Virus record (IMG/VR): IMGVR_UViG_3300043419_000923
Location: 1-22,055 of that record
Source: a virus
DNA length: 22,055 bases
Reading direction: 5' to 3' (one strand)
Shown: positions 6,444 to 14,071 of the stretch, one piece after another
Position numbering within the stretch: position 1 is the first letter of the stretch
Layout of the letters: every line of letters starts with the position of its first letter
Position numbers and translations under genes: made by a program
The notes under the pieces: generated by a model
What the model saw: only the letters and a program-made list of their open reading frames with translations
Told to the model about the DNA's origin: nothing
Databases searched by the model: none

Positions 6444-6842
6444 TGTTCTTTTTCGCCCGTTCTTTTAGGTAGGCAGTTATCGCTTCAAGTATCCCCTCGG
6501 GGGCATCAAGCAAGTCAATAGGTGAAATGCCTGTTTCCACCGAGATAGCCGCTACAGTGTAGGTTAGGCTGTCTCGGTGGACCCGAAAGACGCGTCAGCG
6601 TCTAATTCTGCAGAAATGATGGTGTCTAGGAACTCTGGGCCCCATGGCTTAATCACCAGTCCAGCTGCACCCATGCACTTCCATGCAAGCCAATAAATGT
6701 GCTCGATTTTTTGCTCTTCACCAAGCAGCTTTGGCATTCCTTTGCCGTATTGCTGCTCGAATCCCACGATGACGCGAGGTGTCAGTTTATACGTCGCCTC
6801 GACGCCGTCTGTGGTTTTGACCTTGATTCCTAAGCCGTCCAT
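6436..6842 (-). CDS. Tail assembly chaperone, long -1 frameshift product (gpGT-like, about 135 aa)
   Basis: Siphophages make a short chaperone and, by programmed frameshift, a longer fusion; both guide the tape measure during tail assembly. Here frame 0 gives 92 residues ending at 6564. The -1 frame is open from after a TGA at 6597-6595 to a TGA at 6436-6438. It reads protein-like sequence with RDSLTYTVAAISVETG, ISPIDLLDAPEGILEAI and a basic end KERAKKNNG. A slip at T TTC GGG (6588-6582) joins 86 residues to 49 more. No separate start is needed for the extension, and the extension fills the otherwise empty gap before the gp10-like gene. Order (tube, chaperone, tape measure) fits. Confidence 0.85.
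6564..6842 (-). CDS. Tail assembly chaperone, short product (gpG-like, 92 aa)
   Basis: This is the frame-0 product of the chaperone gene. AAGGGGGA lies a few bases upstream of the ATG. The protein reads YKLTPRVIVGFEQQYGKGM and HIYWLAWKCMGAAG, the helical pattern common to actinophage tail assembly chaperones, and ends ADASFGSTETA. Most ribosomes would be expected to stop here, giving an excess of the short form over the fusion. It lies between the second tail-tube gene (18 bases upstream) and the gp10-like gene. Confidence 0.85.
   Translation of the reverse strand: MDGLGIKVKTTDGVEATYKLTPRVIVGFEQQYGKGMPKLLGEEQKIEHIYWLAWKCMGAAGLVIKPWGPEFLDTIISAELDADASFGSTETA
6582..6588 (-). other. Candidate -1 ribosomal slippery site TTTCGGG
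   Basis: In frame 0 it reads TCT TTC GGG. Slipping back one base lets tRNA-Phe re-pair perfectly (TTC to TTT). GGG to CGG keeps two pairs. It is the best candidate in the allowed window: the -1 frame is open only after 6595 and the frame-0 stop is at 6564-6566. It differs from the GGGAAAG type of lambda, so the exact slip point is inferred. Confidence 0.65.
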
Positions 6843-6860
6843 TTGTTCCCCCTTGTTAGT

Positions 6861-7250
6861 TTATGACTTTGTAATAACGCCGCTGATTGGCCAGGTGACC
6901 GATGCGGTTGCTAACTCTCCGACGGCACCATTAAGCGGTGTCCACTCGGAAACCAACGCACTGAACGAGTATGCAGGTGAGCTGCCAGCAACAGGACGCA
7001 CGGTCATCGAGACCGCTGTGCCGATTGTTGGGTAGATGACAGACTCAAGTGCGCCACCTGCGTAGTCCTGGTTGAACTCCAGCGAAACGCTGTTGTCCGC
7101 AAGACCAGCAACGCGAGTACGAGCCGTGTTGCCAAAAGCCGTTGTCTCAACCACATCAAGCGTTGTGCCCAAAGTGACTGAAGTGACGTAGCTGGAAATG
7201 TCTGTGGTGCCGAATGTGACTGCGACGTTTGTGAGTACAATGCGAGCCAT
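6861..7250 (-). CDS. Major tail (tube) protein, second copy (129 aa)
   Basis: This beta-rich small protein is paralogous to the gene immediately upstream. Both start MAR-VLTN, share ETTAFG, ARTRV, GLADNSV, EF-QDYA, PAYSF and LVSEWTPL-GAVGELATASVTWPI, and are well over half identical by eye. ETTAFG followed by GLADNS is typical of tail-tube subunits. The ATG at 7250 is chosen, rather than upstream starts, because it aligns with the paralogue's start and shares one base with that gene's stop (TAATG). It lacks a few residues of the first copy between the tube core and PAYSF. One copy may form the tube and the other a cap, a base segment or a surface domain. Confidence 0.85.
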   Translation of the reverse strand: MARIVLTNVAVTFGTTDISSYVTSVTLGTTLDVVETTAFGNTARTRVAGLADNSVSLEFNQDYAGGALESVIYPTIGTAVSMTVRPVAGSSPAYSFSALVSEWTPLNGAVGELATASVTWPISGVITKS

Positions 7251-7666
7251 TATGCAACCGCCTTTGCGATAGCGCCATCGATTGGCCATGTAACGCTGGC
7301 AGTTGCAAGTTCTCCGACAGCCCCACTAAGCGGAGTCCACTCGGAAACCAAGCAGTTGAATGAATATGCAGGGTTGGCAGCGGCTGTGGTTGAGCCATTT
7401 GGTTTGACAACCACTGCAGTGACTGTGCCGACGAGTGACGGCGAGCCGTTGATTGTAGCTTCGACTGATGAAGCCGCATAGTCTTGATGAAACTCAAATG
7501 CCACTGAGTTGTCGGCAAGACCGCCGACTCGAGTGCGAGCTGATGTGCCAAAAGCCGTGGTCTCGATGACGTCGTCTGTCGTGGTCAGCGTGATTGAAGC
7601 GATGTGGTCTGAAAGATTAACGCCATTGATTGTGACAAAGGCGTTTGTTAGGACTAAACGGGCCAT
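7250..7666 (-). CDS. Major tail (tube) protein, first copy (138 aa)
   Basis: This tail-tube-like subunit would stack as hexameric rings around the tape measure. It carries the tube-family pattern VIETTAFGTSARTRVGGL, then DNSVAFEFHQDYA, a variable loop (GSPSLVGTVTAVVVKPNG), PAYSFNCLVSEWTPL and ASVTWPIDG. Its start shares a base with the stop of the 55-aa gene (TAATG), and its stop shares one with the second copy. The position before the chaperone and tape measure fits the tube gene. Which of the two copies is the abundant one cannot be told from sequence. Confidence 0.87.
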   Translation of the reverse strand: MARLVLTNAFVTINGVNLSDHIASITLTTTDDVIETTAFGTSARTRVGGLADNSVAFEFHQDYAASSVEATINGSPSLVGTVTAVVVKPNGSTTAAANPAYSFNCLVSEWTPLSGAVGELATASVTWPIDGAIAKAVA

Positions 7667-7833
7667 TATTCGGCTCCTTCTGCTTGTGTTTTGACGGGGC
7701 TATTGCTTGATAGGTGCCCACCGCCGACAAGCGCGGCGATATTGAGTCCAGCTTCTAGCAATTCTTTATCTGCGACTTGGTCGCCTTTTTTCTTGTTGGC
7801 CACCGAAAAGGTGTCCGAGGTGATTGTATACAT
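7666..7833 (-). CDS. Small conserved protein of the head-tail region (55 aa)
   Basis: The start MYTITSDTFSVANKKKGD is followed by a helical patch QVADKELLEAGLNIAALVGGGHL and a polar tail ending KTQAEGAE. Proteins of this length with an LLEAGLNI-AL--GGHL-like motif occur between the tail terminator and tube genes of other actinophages; their role is not known to me. It begins directly after the tail-terminator stop and ends overlapping the tube start by one base. It could be a tail or neck assembly factor. Confidence 0.7.
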   Translation of the reverse strand: MYTITSDTFSVANKKKGDQVADKELLEAGLNIAALVGGGHLSSNSPVKTQAEGAE

Positions 7834-8241
7834 TTAGTCTCCTTGACCATACACGGTGAGTCGATAGCGATAAGATAGGTAATCAATGTCGCCCATTTGA
7901 TAAGTGCCAGACTCTGCAGAGGTGACGCGCAACGTGTCGCACGCACCGCCCAAAGTACGGTCAGATTCGATGGCCGCCTTGATTGAGTTGTCACCAGAAC
8001 CCGCTAGATACGTGTCTAACTTATCCTGCCCAGTTCGCTCTGAAAAGCGTTGGACGATGACGAACACATCAAGATTGGCTTGGTCTAGGCCGCGGGCGTT
8101 GTTCAAATCGAAAGTGAAATCGAGCTGACCAACTACCACACACGGCGGGACGATTACGTCTGGAACGAGGTCGTAGCAGCGTAGCCCCTCGATAGAAGAA
8201 AGGTTTTGTTTGATGCCTTCACGAATATCGGAGATTATCAT
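7834..8241 (-). CDS. Tail terminator protein (135 aa)
   Basis: Tail terminators cap the tube once the tape-measure length is reached and form the joint to the head. The sequence shows the actinophage pattern: IREGIKQNLSSIEGLRCYDL near the N-terminus, VPPCVVVGQLDF, FVIVQRFSERTGQDKLDTYL, SIKAAIESDRTLGG, and a final strand YLSYRYRLTVYG. Length is normal for the family. The ATG overlaps the adaptor stop as ATGA. Order (adaptor, terminator, tube) agrees, and no separate head-tail stopper is seen between them. Confidence 0.8.
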   Translation of the reverse strand: MIISDIREGIKQNLSSIEGLRCYDLVPDVIVPPCVVVGQLDFTFDLNNARGLDQANLDVFVIVQRFSERTGQDKLDTYLAGSGDNSIKAAIESDRTLGGACDTLRVTSAESGTYQMGDIDYLSYRYRLTVYGQGD

Positions 8242-8846
8242 TTGACAAGACCATTGAGCCTACGGAATGGGCGAATCAAGGCTTCAACGTCTGGGTCAAG
8301 GCGAGAAGAAAGCCTGACTGTGCCAAGGTCTGGTGTGCCCGCGATGCCGAATGGTGATTGACGGCGAATAAAGAGGCGAGAAGCCTGAAGCTTGGTGGCC
8401 ATTTGGATTTCGTTTGGAATCGATGTCCAGCCCCATACCGCTTTGATGCGGACTGTCTGTGGGTAAAGGCGTGGGAAAAGGTAAGAGTCCACTGCGAGGA
8501 TACGAGTGAACGGCCAGCCTCGGCGTGGGTTGTTGATTGGTTCGACCATGTAATCGCTTGCTGCCCAAACAGTGGTGTAGCTTTGGTTGAAGTTCTCGTC
8601 TGTTGCAATCTCGTTGAGCGAGATGAAGTCGTCTGTGTTGCAAATCCACCAGTCGTCTGGTGTGTAGTAGCGCGTTACTGGTGAGCCTGTTGTGCCGTCT
8701 CTGTAAAAGAATCGGCCTGTGTAGTCATCAACCATGCGGCTAGCTGTGAGGATAGCGGCTTCTAGCGCTGTGTCGTCTTGAATGTCCTCGATTGCGAGGC
8801 TTGTTTTCAAGTCAGACAGTGTGCAATAGCAGTTTGTTAGGGCCAC
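8238..8846 (-). CDS. Head-tail adaptor (gp6-like connector, 202 aa)
   Basis: The protein starts with a gp6-type helical region (CTLSDLKTSLAIEDIQDDTALEAAI, then RMVDDYTGRFFY) that forms a ring below the portal. Its middle has DYMVEPINNPRRGWPF and VRIKAVWGW, both typical of actinophage adaptors. It ends in a helical LDPDVEALIRPFRRL. The start codon is GTG, supported by AGAGGA about 7 bases upstream; no ATG is available nearby. It is the first gene after the hairpin that follows the capsid gene. Confidence in the role is high because motifs and position agree. Confidence 0.85.
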   Translation of the reverse strand: MALTNCYCTLSDLKTSLAIEDIQDDTALEAAILTASRMVDDYTGRFFYRDGTTGSPVTRYYTPDDWWICNTDDFISLNEIATDENFNQSYTTVWAASDYMVEPINNPRRGWPFTRILAVDSYLFPRLYPQTVRIKAVWGWTSIPNEIQMATKLQASRLFIRRQSPFGIAGTPDLGTVRLSSRLDPDVEALIRPFRRLNGLVK

Positions 8847-8874
8847 GCTGTGTCCTCTTTCTTGGGTGTTGTGG

Positions 8875-8916
8875 GCGCAGAGCAGATGAGTCGGGGGAGT
8901 CTCATCTGCTCTGCGC
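8875..8916 (-). terminator. Perfect 16-bp stem-loop after the capsid gene
   Basis: GCGCAGAGCAGATGAG (8875-8890) is exactly complementary to 8901-8916 with a 10-base loop (C-rich on the transcript strand). It begins 20 bases past the capsid stop. No U-run follows on the minus-strand transcript, so it may act as a weak or factor-dependent terminator, or as an mRNA 3'-end stabiliser. Either would raise capsid message relative to the downstream tail genes. Confidence 0.75.
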
Positions 8917-8935
8917 TTGTACTAAAGGCCTTCGA

Positions 8936-10282
8936 TTAGAAGGTTGGAGCTACCAAACCAGTGCCTGAGATGATTGAGGCTGCTGCTGGGTAACGGCCTG
9001 CTGAGAAGGCTGCGTAGCCATAAACAACAGACTTGATTGTCAAGCTGCCAGCACTAGTCGCGTCAAAGTTGAGCGCGAATGGTGAACCTGGTTGCTCCCA
9101 AAGGTGCATTTCAGGTGCAGCAACGCAATATATCTTGTCCTGGTTTGTGCCAGCACCTGCGTTTGTAACAACGTTCGCGTCTGTAACGATTGGAAGGCCC
9201 ATCAATGAGTAACCTGAGTTACCATATGAAGAAGCTCCAGCTCCAGATGCGATTGCGTTCATTGGGCCGCCAGCTGTTGGTACAACAAGTGGACGATTAG
9301 ATGAGTCAACTGCTGCCAACAAATAAGCTAGGCGGCGTGGGTGCATAATCCAGTGTGTTGGTTGCTGGAATGCTGTTGTCTGAATCTGTTGTACAGCGTC
9401 AGCTAGCTTTGGGTAAAGAAGCTGTACTGTTGGAGATGATGATGTGTAAGTGATTGCGTTTCCACCTGAAGCATCAAGACCAAGAACTGTGCCTGATGTA
9501 CCAGCACCGTTTAGGCATTGGTTGTCAAGTGTTGTGTGCCATGAGCGAATGAGGTCTGCAAGAATGAATGAATCGATTCCTGTTCCACGTTCGATTGCCT
9601 GGCGTGAGATGTCCTGTTGTCCAGCCACTGTGCGCACGTTGATAGTGAGCAGCGTATCGTCAGCGTCTGTGTTTGAGACTGCTGCGTTTTCTGTTGCCTG
9701 GATTGCAGTAGTTGTACCAGTCGTCATACGACTGATGTTCAATGTCATACCAGAGGCAGGCAAGGCATGCTTGTTTGTGGCAGCGTCCAAGAATGGACGT
9801 CCTGCGCGAGCAAACGGCGCAGCTAGGTCTGTGAGGTATTGAGGTACTACGAGGCCATCGAAGTTGCCTGTTGCAACTGCGCGGTTTTCAACTGATTCTT
9901 CACGCATGTGGCGTGCAAGACGCTCAGAAGCTGCGAAGTCATTCTTGAACTGTGCGTTGTACGCGTCCTTCACGAATGATGCTTCAGCTTCTGGTGTGTA
10001 TGTGCGAGCTTCTGAGATGACGCGAGCGCCACCTACTGCTGGAGTTGCAACTGGTGCAACTGCTGCACGGATTTCTGCAGCCTTGACATCGGCATCAGCC
10101 TGTGTCTTTAGCTTTTCGATTTTTGTATCGAGTGAACGTGACTCTTCAACAAGAGCGTCAACCTTCTCGGTCTCCTCTGCAGTAAGGTCGGTACGGTTCT
10201 CTTCAGCTACTGCTTCAAGAACTGCGTCCATTTCTACCTTTACTGCATCACGGCGCTCGATTACTTTGTCAAGATATGACAT
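8936..10282 (-). CDS. Major capsid protein, HK97 fold with N-terminal delta domain
   Basis: This 448-residue shell subunit has two clear parts. Residues 1-about 130 are a charged coiled coil (VIERRDAVKVEMDAVLEAV, VDALVEESRSLDTKIEKL) that acts as built-in scaffold and is removed by the protease. From about 141 (FDGLVVPQYLTDLAAPFA) comes the HK97 fold with TAIQATENAAVS, QQDISRQAIERG, HWIMHPRRLAYL and PIVTDANVV. AAGGAG precedes the ATG by 9 bases. The 116-base gap upstream from the protease shows no clear promoter. Codons favour A/T-ending forms (GCA, GCT, CGT, GTT) more than neighbouring genes, consistent with high expression. A stem-loop follows. Confidence 0.95.
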   Translation of the reverse strand: MSYLDKVIERRDAVKVEMDAVLEAVAEENRTDLTAEETEKVDALVEESRSLDTKIEKLKTQADADVKAAEIRAAVAPVATPAVGGARVISEARTYTPEAEASFVKDAYNAQFKNDFAASERLARHMREESVENRAVATGNFDGLVVPQYLTDLAAPFARAGRPFLDAATNKHALPASGMTLNISRMTTGTTTAIQATENAAVSNTDADDTLLTINVRTVAGQQDISRQAIERGTGIDSFILADLIRSWHTTLDNQCLNGAGTSGTVLGLDASGGNAITYTSSSPTVQLLYPKLADAVQQIQTTAFQQPTHWIMHPRRLAYLLAAVDSSNRPLVVPTAGGPMNAIASGAGASSYGNSGYSLMGLPIVTDANVVTNAGAGTNQDKIYCVAAPEMHLWEQPGSPFALNFDATSAGSLTIKSVVYGYAAFSAGRYPAAASIISGTGLVAPTF

Positions 10283-10398
10283 TGTACTCTGCTCCTTATG
10301 TGTTTGGATTCGAGGTGGTGGCGATAGTGCTCACGGCGCTTTTGGGGTGTGAGTCTCGCTCCGACTTCGGTATCTGCGGGCTATTTGCCAGCAGAATG

Positions 10399-11382
10399 TT
10401 ATTTTGTGCTGTTGATAATCGCTTTTGCAAGACGCAGTGAAATCGAACGACCAGCAACAGCTGCTGGCATCACTTCGCTTGCTGGCATCAACTCAACCTC
10501 TGGGTTTTCAACTTCAACCGCTGGTGTCATTGTGTCCAGGCCTAGCAAAACCTCGAGCATCGACTTGCCCTCTTCAAGTGAATCGAATGACTCGCTCACT
10601 TTGTCCAGGATTGTGTTGATGACCAGAGTGCTTTCGCCGTCTAGTGCGCGTCCTTCTTTTAGTGCTTCCATGGCGAGTGCCAATCTCTGTCGAGCTTCGA
10701 CAGTCGTTGTTGGGTATGCAGGATAAGTGACGACTGATACATCGCCGTCCGCAAGTGAAACTTCAGTCAGAGTACGCTCTGTGCGCTCTTTGTTCCAAGC
10801 CTGACGGATAACGCGGAATGCAAAGCTCATCTGGTCAACGTCGCCGCGCTGGACCAAAGTCCACAAATCGCGTGCTTCTGTCGTGTTTGGCAAGATGGCG
10901 TCAATATAGAGGCCAGTGGAATCTTCAGTCAGTGTGAGGGTGTTGTTCTTTGTTCGTGCGAGTGGCAAGCCTTCGTGGTTGATTAGAAGGCGCACGTCTG
11001 GTGTCTCGCTCAAAGTCTTGCGAAATGCTCCAGGTGCGATGCGCTCGCTGAAAGGTAGTGGGACGCTTGGGTCATTAAAAACCGCCGCATAGCCAGCAAG
11101 GCGCATTGTGCCGTCGCCCTCTTGGCGTGTTTCGATGTTGCGCACTGTGAAAGTGCGGCGCTCAATCTGCTTCATCTTGCTCCTGTCTTCCCCGACGGAA
11201 TCTCGCTTGCCAACTTCGCCGCCTGGGTCCATGCCTTCAGAGATTGAAGCTGCAACCATTTGGTCAATCGCACCCTGCTTTGTGTCGTGACACCCGATTG
11301 TTCTGTAGCTGCCGTTTGGCTCTTGCTTTACTGCTGCCCAACCCGAGCAGTCGCTCTGCTGGTCAGAAATGAAATATGGCAT
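10399..11382 (-). CDS. Prohead protease with N-terminal extra module
   Basis: This HK97-type (U35) serine protease matures the capsid. Residues 1-about 69 form a separate module (PYFISDQQSDCSGWAAVK, then TKQGAIDQMVAASISEGM) seen on some actinophage proteins. The protease domain starts at about 70 with RRTFTVRN and LAGYAAVFN. Likely catalytic residues are H136 in NHEGLPLART and S186 in QMSFAFR, with E207 in LTEVSLADGDVS a candidate third residue. The C-terminus is acidic and helical, perhaps scaffold-like. A Met at residue 70 (codon at 11175) has its own AGGAG 4 bases upstream, so a shorter product is likely. The first start shares one base with the portal stop (TAATG). Confidence 0.9.
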   Translation of the reverse strand: MPYFISDQQSDCSGWAAVKQEPNGSYRTIGCHDTKQGAIDQMVAASISEGMDPGGEVGKRDSVGEDRSKMKQIERRTFTVRNIETRQEGDGTMRLAGYAAVFNDPSVPLPFSERIAPGAFRKTLSETPDVRLLINHEGLPLARTKNNTLTLTEDSTGLYIDAILPNTTEARDLWTLVQRGDVDQMSFAFRVIRQAWNKERTERTLTEVSLADGDVSVVTYPAYPTTTVEARQRLALAMEALKEGRALDGESTLVINTILDKVSESFDSLEEGKSMLEVLLGLDTMTPAVEVENPEVELMPASEVMPAAVAGRSISLRLAKAIINSTK

Positions 11383-12827
11383 TATTGGACCTCATAGACT
11401 GATTGTGGGTTGGCTGGGTCGATAGTTGAGACCTGCTGCAACTGACCCGTTGGAACTCCAGTGTGACCCATTGGTGGCAAACCGACTGCAGCCAAAACGG
11501 CCTTAGGGTCGAAGCCTACTTGAATCAAGTTGGTTGCGATTTCTGTTCTCAGCTTCATACCGACGTCTTTTGCGTCTTTTGAGTCGATGTTCTGCAGTGG
11601 AACTCTGTATTGGTCTCCAGACTCGCCAAGTGGTGCGAGGTCTTCAACTGAACGGACGTCGTTGAGTGACAAAAAGCCCTCGTTGAGTCCCTTTGTGTAA
11701 GCGTCGTAGCGCTCGAGTGTTGTGCCGCGAAGCAGTGCATCAAGATTGAACTTGATAAAGCCGTCAGACTCTGGTAGCAGAGCCGAAAGAGCTTGCTCTA
11801 GGCGCTCCAAAAGTGGGCGCAGTGAGTGCTGGACGAATGAAAGGTTTTGTGCTTCAACTGATGCAAACGACATGGCGCCAGCAACTGGGTGGCCGAGTAG
11901 AGAAATCGGGACACGGAATAGGCGTGCGATTTCTTCAACTCCAAAACGGCGAACTTCGAGAAGTTGCGCGTCAGATGCGTTTAGTGTTAGCGGCTTGAAA
12001 GAGGCACCACCAGTCAGAACACCGAGCTTGCCTGCTCGGTACGGACCAGTGTGTGACATGTTCCAGTTGCGAGCGATATCCGAAATCTGCTCCTCGGTCA
12101 ACTCGCCTGGAGACTCAATTACGCCGCCTGGGTTTGCAGCGTTTCCAAAGTAACTCGCGGCGTAAACTTCTGCAGCCATCGCAGAGCCCAGAGTTATTCT
12201 GGCTGCAGCGATTGGACCAAGACCAAGAAGCTGGCCTGGAAGTCTGAACATTGGAATATGCAACATTTCGTTCTTTGTTAGGACCATCGTGCGTGTTGAT
12301 TGAGGGTCAAAAGGTTGCATGTTGTCGTAGAACTGGTTGACTGGGTTTTGCGCGTTTATGCCGATTGTGACGACATACTCAATCTCGCCCATTGGGTCTG
12401 GACGGCGAATGCGGACCTGAAGCGGATTGATGCAGTAAAGCTCTTTGACATCGCCCATGTCGTCGCGGACTGTCAAAATAAAAGCGTTGCCGTGCAGGTT
12501 CAAAGACGAAATGACTTGCTCGTAGAACTCCAGACGTGTAGCTTCTGGGTTTGGCTTTGTTACCCACTCTGGCATTTCGCCATAGGCTGACGCGTATGAG
12601 ATTCGAGCGCGGCCTCTCCGCACGTAGGCAGAAAGAGGTAAAGAACTAATTGTATCACCCAAAAGGCGCACACACGCGTAAACGGTGGACATGCGAATTG
12701 CCGTGTCGGAGTTGACATCAACGCCAGCTGGAGTTGCATACAAGCCGCGACCAGGCAAGAACGGCTCTAGGTATTGACCGTTTGACCGTTGTTCGCCCGC
12801 TTTGCGCAGTCTGTTCGATAAGCTCAT
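11382..12827 (-). CDS. Portal protein, HK97 family
   Basis: This forms the dodecameric ring through which DNA enters and leaves the head. Family patterns run in order: VYACVRLLGDTISSLPL near residue 50, then NPEATRLEFYEQVISSLNLHGNAFI, the crown/stem region with GELTEEQISDIARNW, LGVLTGGASFKPLTLNASD, and RRFGVEEIARLFRVPISLLG, followed by EQALSALLPESDGFIKFN. The length (481 aa) is normal. ATGA overlap with the glycosyltransferase upstream and TAATG overlap with the protease downstream show it is translated within the same operon. Confidence 0.93.
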   Translation of the reverse strand: MSLSNRLRKAGEQRSNGQYLEPFLPGRGLYATPAGVDVNSDTAIRMSTVYACVRLLGDTISSLPLSAYVRRGRARISYASAYGEMPEWVTKPNPEATRLEFYEQVISSLNLHGNAFILTVRDDMGDVKELYCINPLQVRIRRPDPMGEIEYVVTIGINAQNPVNQFYDNMQPFDPQSTRTMVLTKNEMLHIPMFRLPGQLLGLGPIAAARITLGSAMAAEVYAASYFGNAANPGGVIESPGELTEEQISDIARNWNMSHTGPYRAGKLGVLTGGASFKPLTLNASDAQLLEVRRFGVEEIARLFRVPISLLGHPVAGAMSFASVEAQNLSFVQHSLRPLLERLEQALSALLPESDGFIKFNLDALLRGTTLERYDAYTKGLNEGFLSLNDVRSVEDLAPLGESGDQYRVPLQNIDSKDAKDVGMKLRTEIATNLIQVGFDPKAVLAAVGLPPMGHTGVPTGQLQQVSTIDPANPQSVYEVQ

Positions 12828-13900
12828 TTAGTGGCCTTTTCTGTGTCGAGTTGGTACCAGCCGTCGTCCCAAAGGGTCAACAACCGCTTGAAATAGCGCT
12901 CGTATTGCACGCCGACTGCTTCGAGTGAATACTTCTCAATCGCTTGCTTTCGGATAGCTGCGCGGTCTAGGGTTTTGACGTCCTCTGCCGCTTGCACGAA
13001 CTCTGCCAGCGTGTGGCATCTGTAGCCAGTCACACCGTTGATGTTTGTCTCTGTAAAAGCGCCCCAGTCGGTGGTGATTGTCGGAGTGCCGCAAGTCTGA
13101 GCTTCGACCACGATGTTGCCGAATGGCTCGATGTAGGTAGTCGGCGCAAAAAGCGCAGTAGCGCCGCCCATCAACTCGGCCCGCTGTTCTGGGCCAACGT
13201 TGCCAACAAACTCGCCGTACCCGCCATTTGGAGTGCCAGGTCCCGCGATTATGAGTCTCTTGCCGAGACGCTCGCAGACTTCTTGCGCGATGTTGTAGCC
13301 TTTTCGCTCAATGAGTCTGCCAATGAAAAAGTAGTAGTCGCCGTCGCCTTTGCCTTCGGGGAACATCTCGGGTTCGAGGTACCCTGGGATTACAGCGTCA
13401 AAAAAGCTGCCATCTGCAGTCGTCGGGTTTTTCCAGCCTGCGTACATGGAGTGCATCCACGCATAAGACTCGTACACCTTGAACTTCGCGAATGTGCCGC
13501 CGTAGCCAACACCAAACTCCACCGAGGTGTGAGCGGGGAAAGCGTCGGCGATTGGCTTTTGTGCGTGCCCGCCAATCAAGCAAATGAAGTCTTTCGGCTC
13601 CAGGCGCTCGCGTATTCTGTTGATGACTGTCGCATTGAAAACCTGCCAGTGCGGCAAGCTGGTGTCAAACGACGCGGTCGTGTAGTGACCGTCGCCCACG
13701 GCCGCAGCCCTGAGTTCTTCACTTATGCAGACCACGTGCTCTGTCACTGGTGCTTCGTTTTGCTCGCCCGCATAAAGAATGACCTCATGTCCGAGGTCTG
13801 TCATCATGATGCAGAAACGACGCACTTTCTCAGTAAAAGCGCAAGTTGCAAAGTCTTTTGTTACCTGCGTGTGTGGCAGTGCTACAACGTGAAATCTCAT
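12824..13900 (-). CDS. Glycosyltransferase, GT-B fold, GT4-like
   Basis: This 358-residue enzyme would move a sugar from a nucleotide-sugar donor to an acceptor in the cytoplasm. The N-terminal Rossmann half holds MRFHVVALPH, LGHEVILYAG and ICLIGGHAQKP. The C-terminal donor half holds FFIGRLIERKG with R195 and K200 (phosphate contacts in GT4), RLIIAGPG, ALFAPTTYIEPFGNIVVEA with the E-x7-E pair E258/E266, then CGTPTITTDWGAFTE. All key residues look intact. GGGGGA sits upstream of the ATG. The gene lies directly before the portal with an ATGA overlap and after the adhesion block. Likely acceptors are virion proteins rather than DNA, but the sugar and target are not shown by the sequence. Confidence 0.88.
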   Translation of the reverse strand: MRFHVVALPHTQVTKDFATCAFTEKVRRFCIMMTDLGHEVILYAGEQNEAPVTEHVVCISEELRAAAVGDGHYTTASFDTSLPHWQVFNATVINRIRERLEPKDFICLIGGHAQKPIADAFPAHTSVEFGVGYGGTFAKFKVYESYAWMHSMYAGWKNPTTADGSFFDAVIPGYLEPEMFPEGKGDGDYYFFIGRLIERKGYNIAQEVCERLGKRLIIAGPGTPNGGYGEFVGNVGPEQRAELMGGATALFAPTTYIEPFGNIVVEAQTCGTPTITTDWGAFTETNINGVTGYRCHTLAEFVQAAEDVKTLDRAAIRKQAIEKYSLEAVGVQYERYFKRLLTLWDDGWYQLDTEKATK

Positions 13901-13917
13901 TGGTCCCCCGACCTTGT

Positions 13918-14070
13918 TTATAGAAGTGGCTTTGCAGCTTCTTGCTGTGCAATCATTTCGTCATATGTGCTTTTTAGCATTGAGGTGAAAGAACCGTCGC
14001 CATTGTCAATGACGGCGTGTGTTTCAGTAAGGCCGAATGTCTCGATTTCGATGAAGGTGACGTTGTCCAT
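13918..14070 (-). CDS. Small protein between fibre and glycosyltransferase (50 aa)
   Basis: An ATG one base past the end of the 335-aa fibre gene (14072) opens a frame ending TAA at 13918. The protein starts DNVTFIEIETFG, has the turn DNGDGSFTSM and a helix STYDEMIAQQEAAKPLL. Short proteins with a DNGDGSFTSM--YDE-like motif often follow fibre genes in phages, so it may be a fibre-associated or assembly protein. The function is unknown, but coding is supported by position, size and natural composition. Confidence 0.7.
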   Translation of the reverse strand: MDNVTFIEIETFGLTETHAVIDNGDGSFTSMLKSTYDEMIAQQEAAKPLL

Positions 14071-14071
14071 T

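Noticed and set aside
10283-10398. Promoter or hidden gene in the gap before the capsid gene
   Set aside because: No convincing -35/-10 pair and no open frame with a ribosome site. A 10-base palindrome (CCGACTTCGG, 10361-10370) is too short to call.
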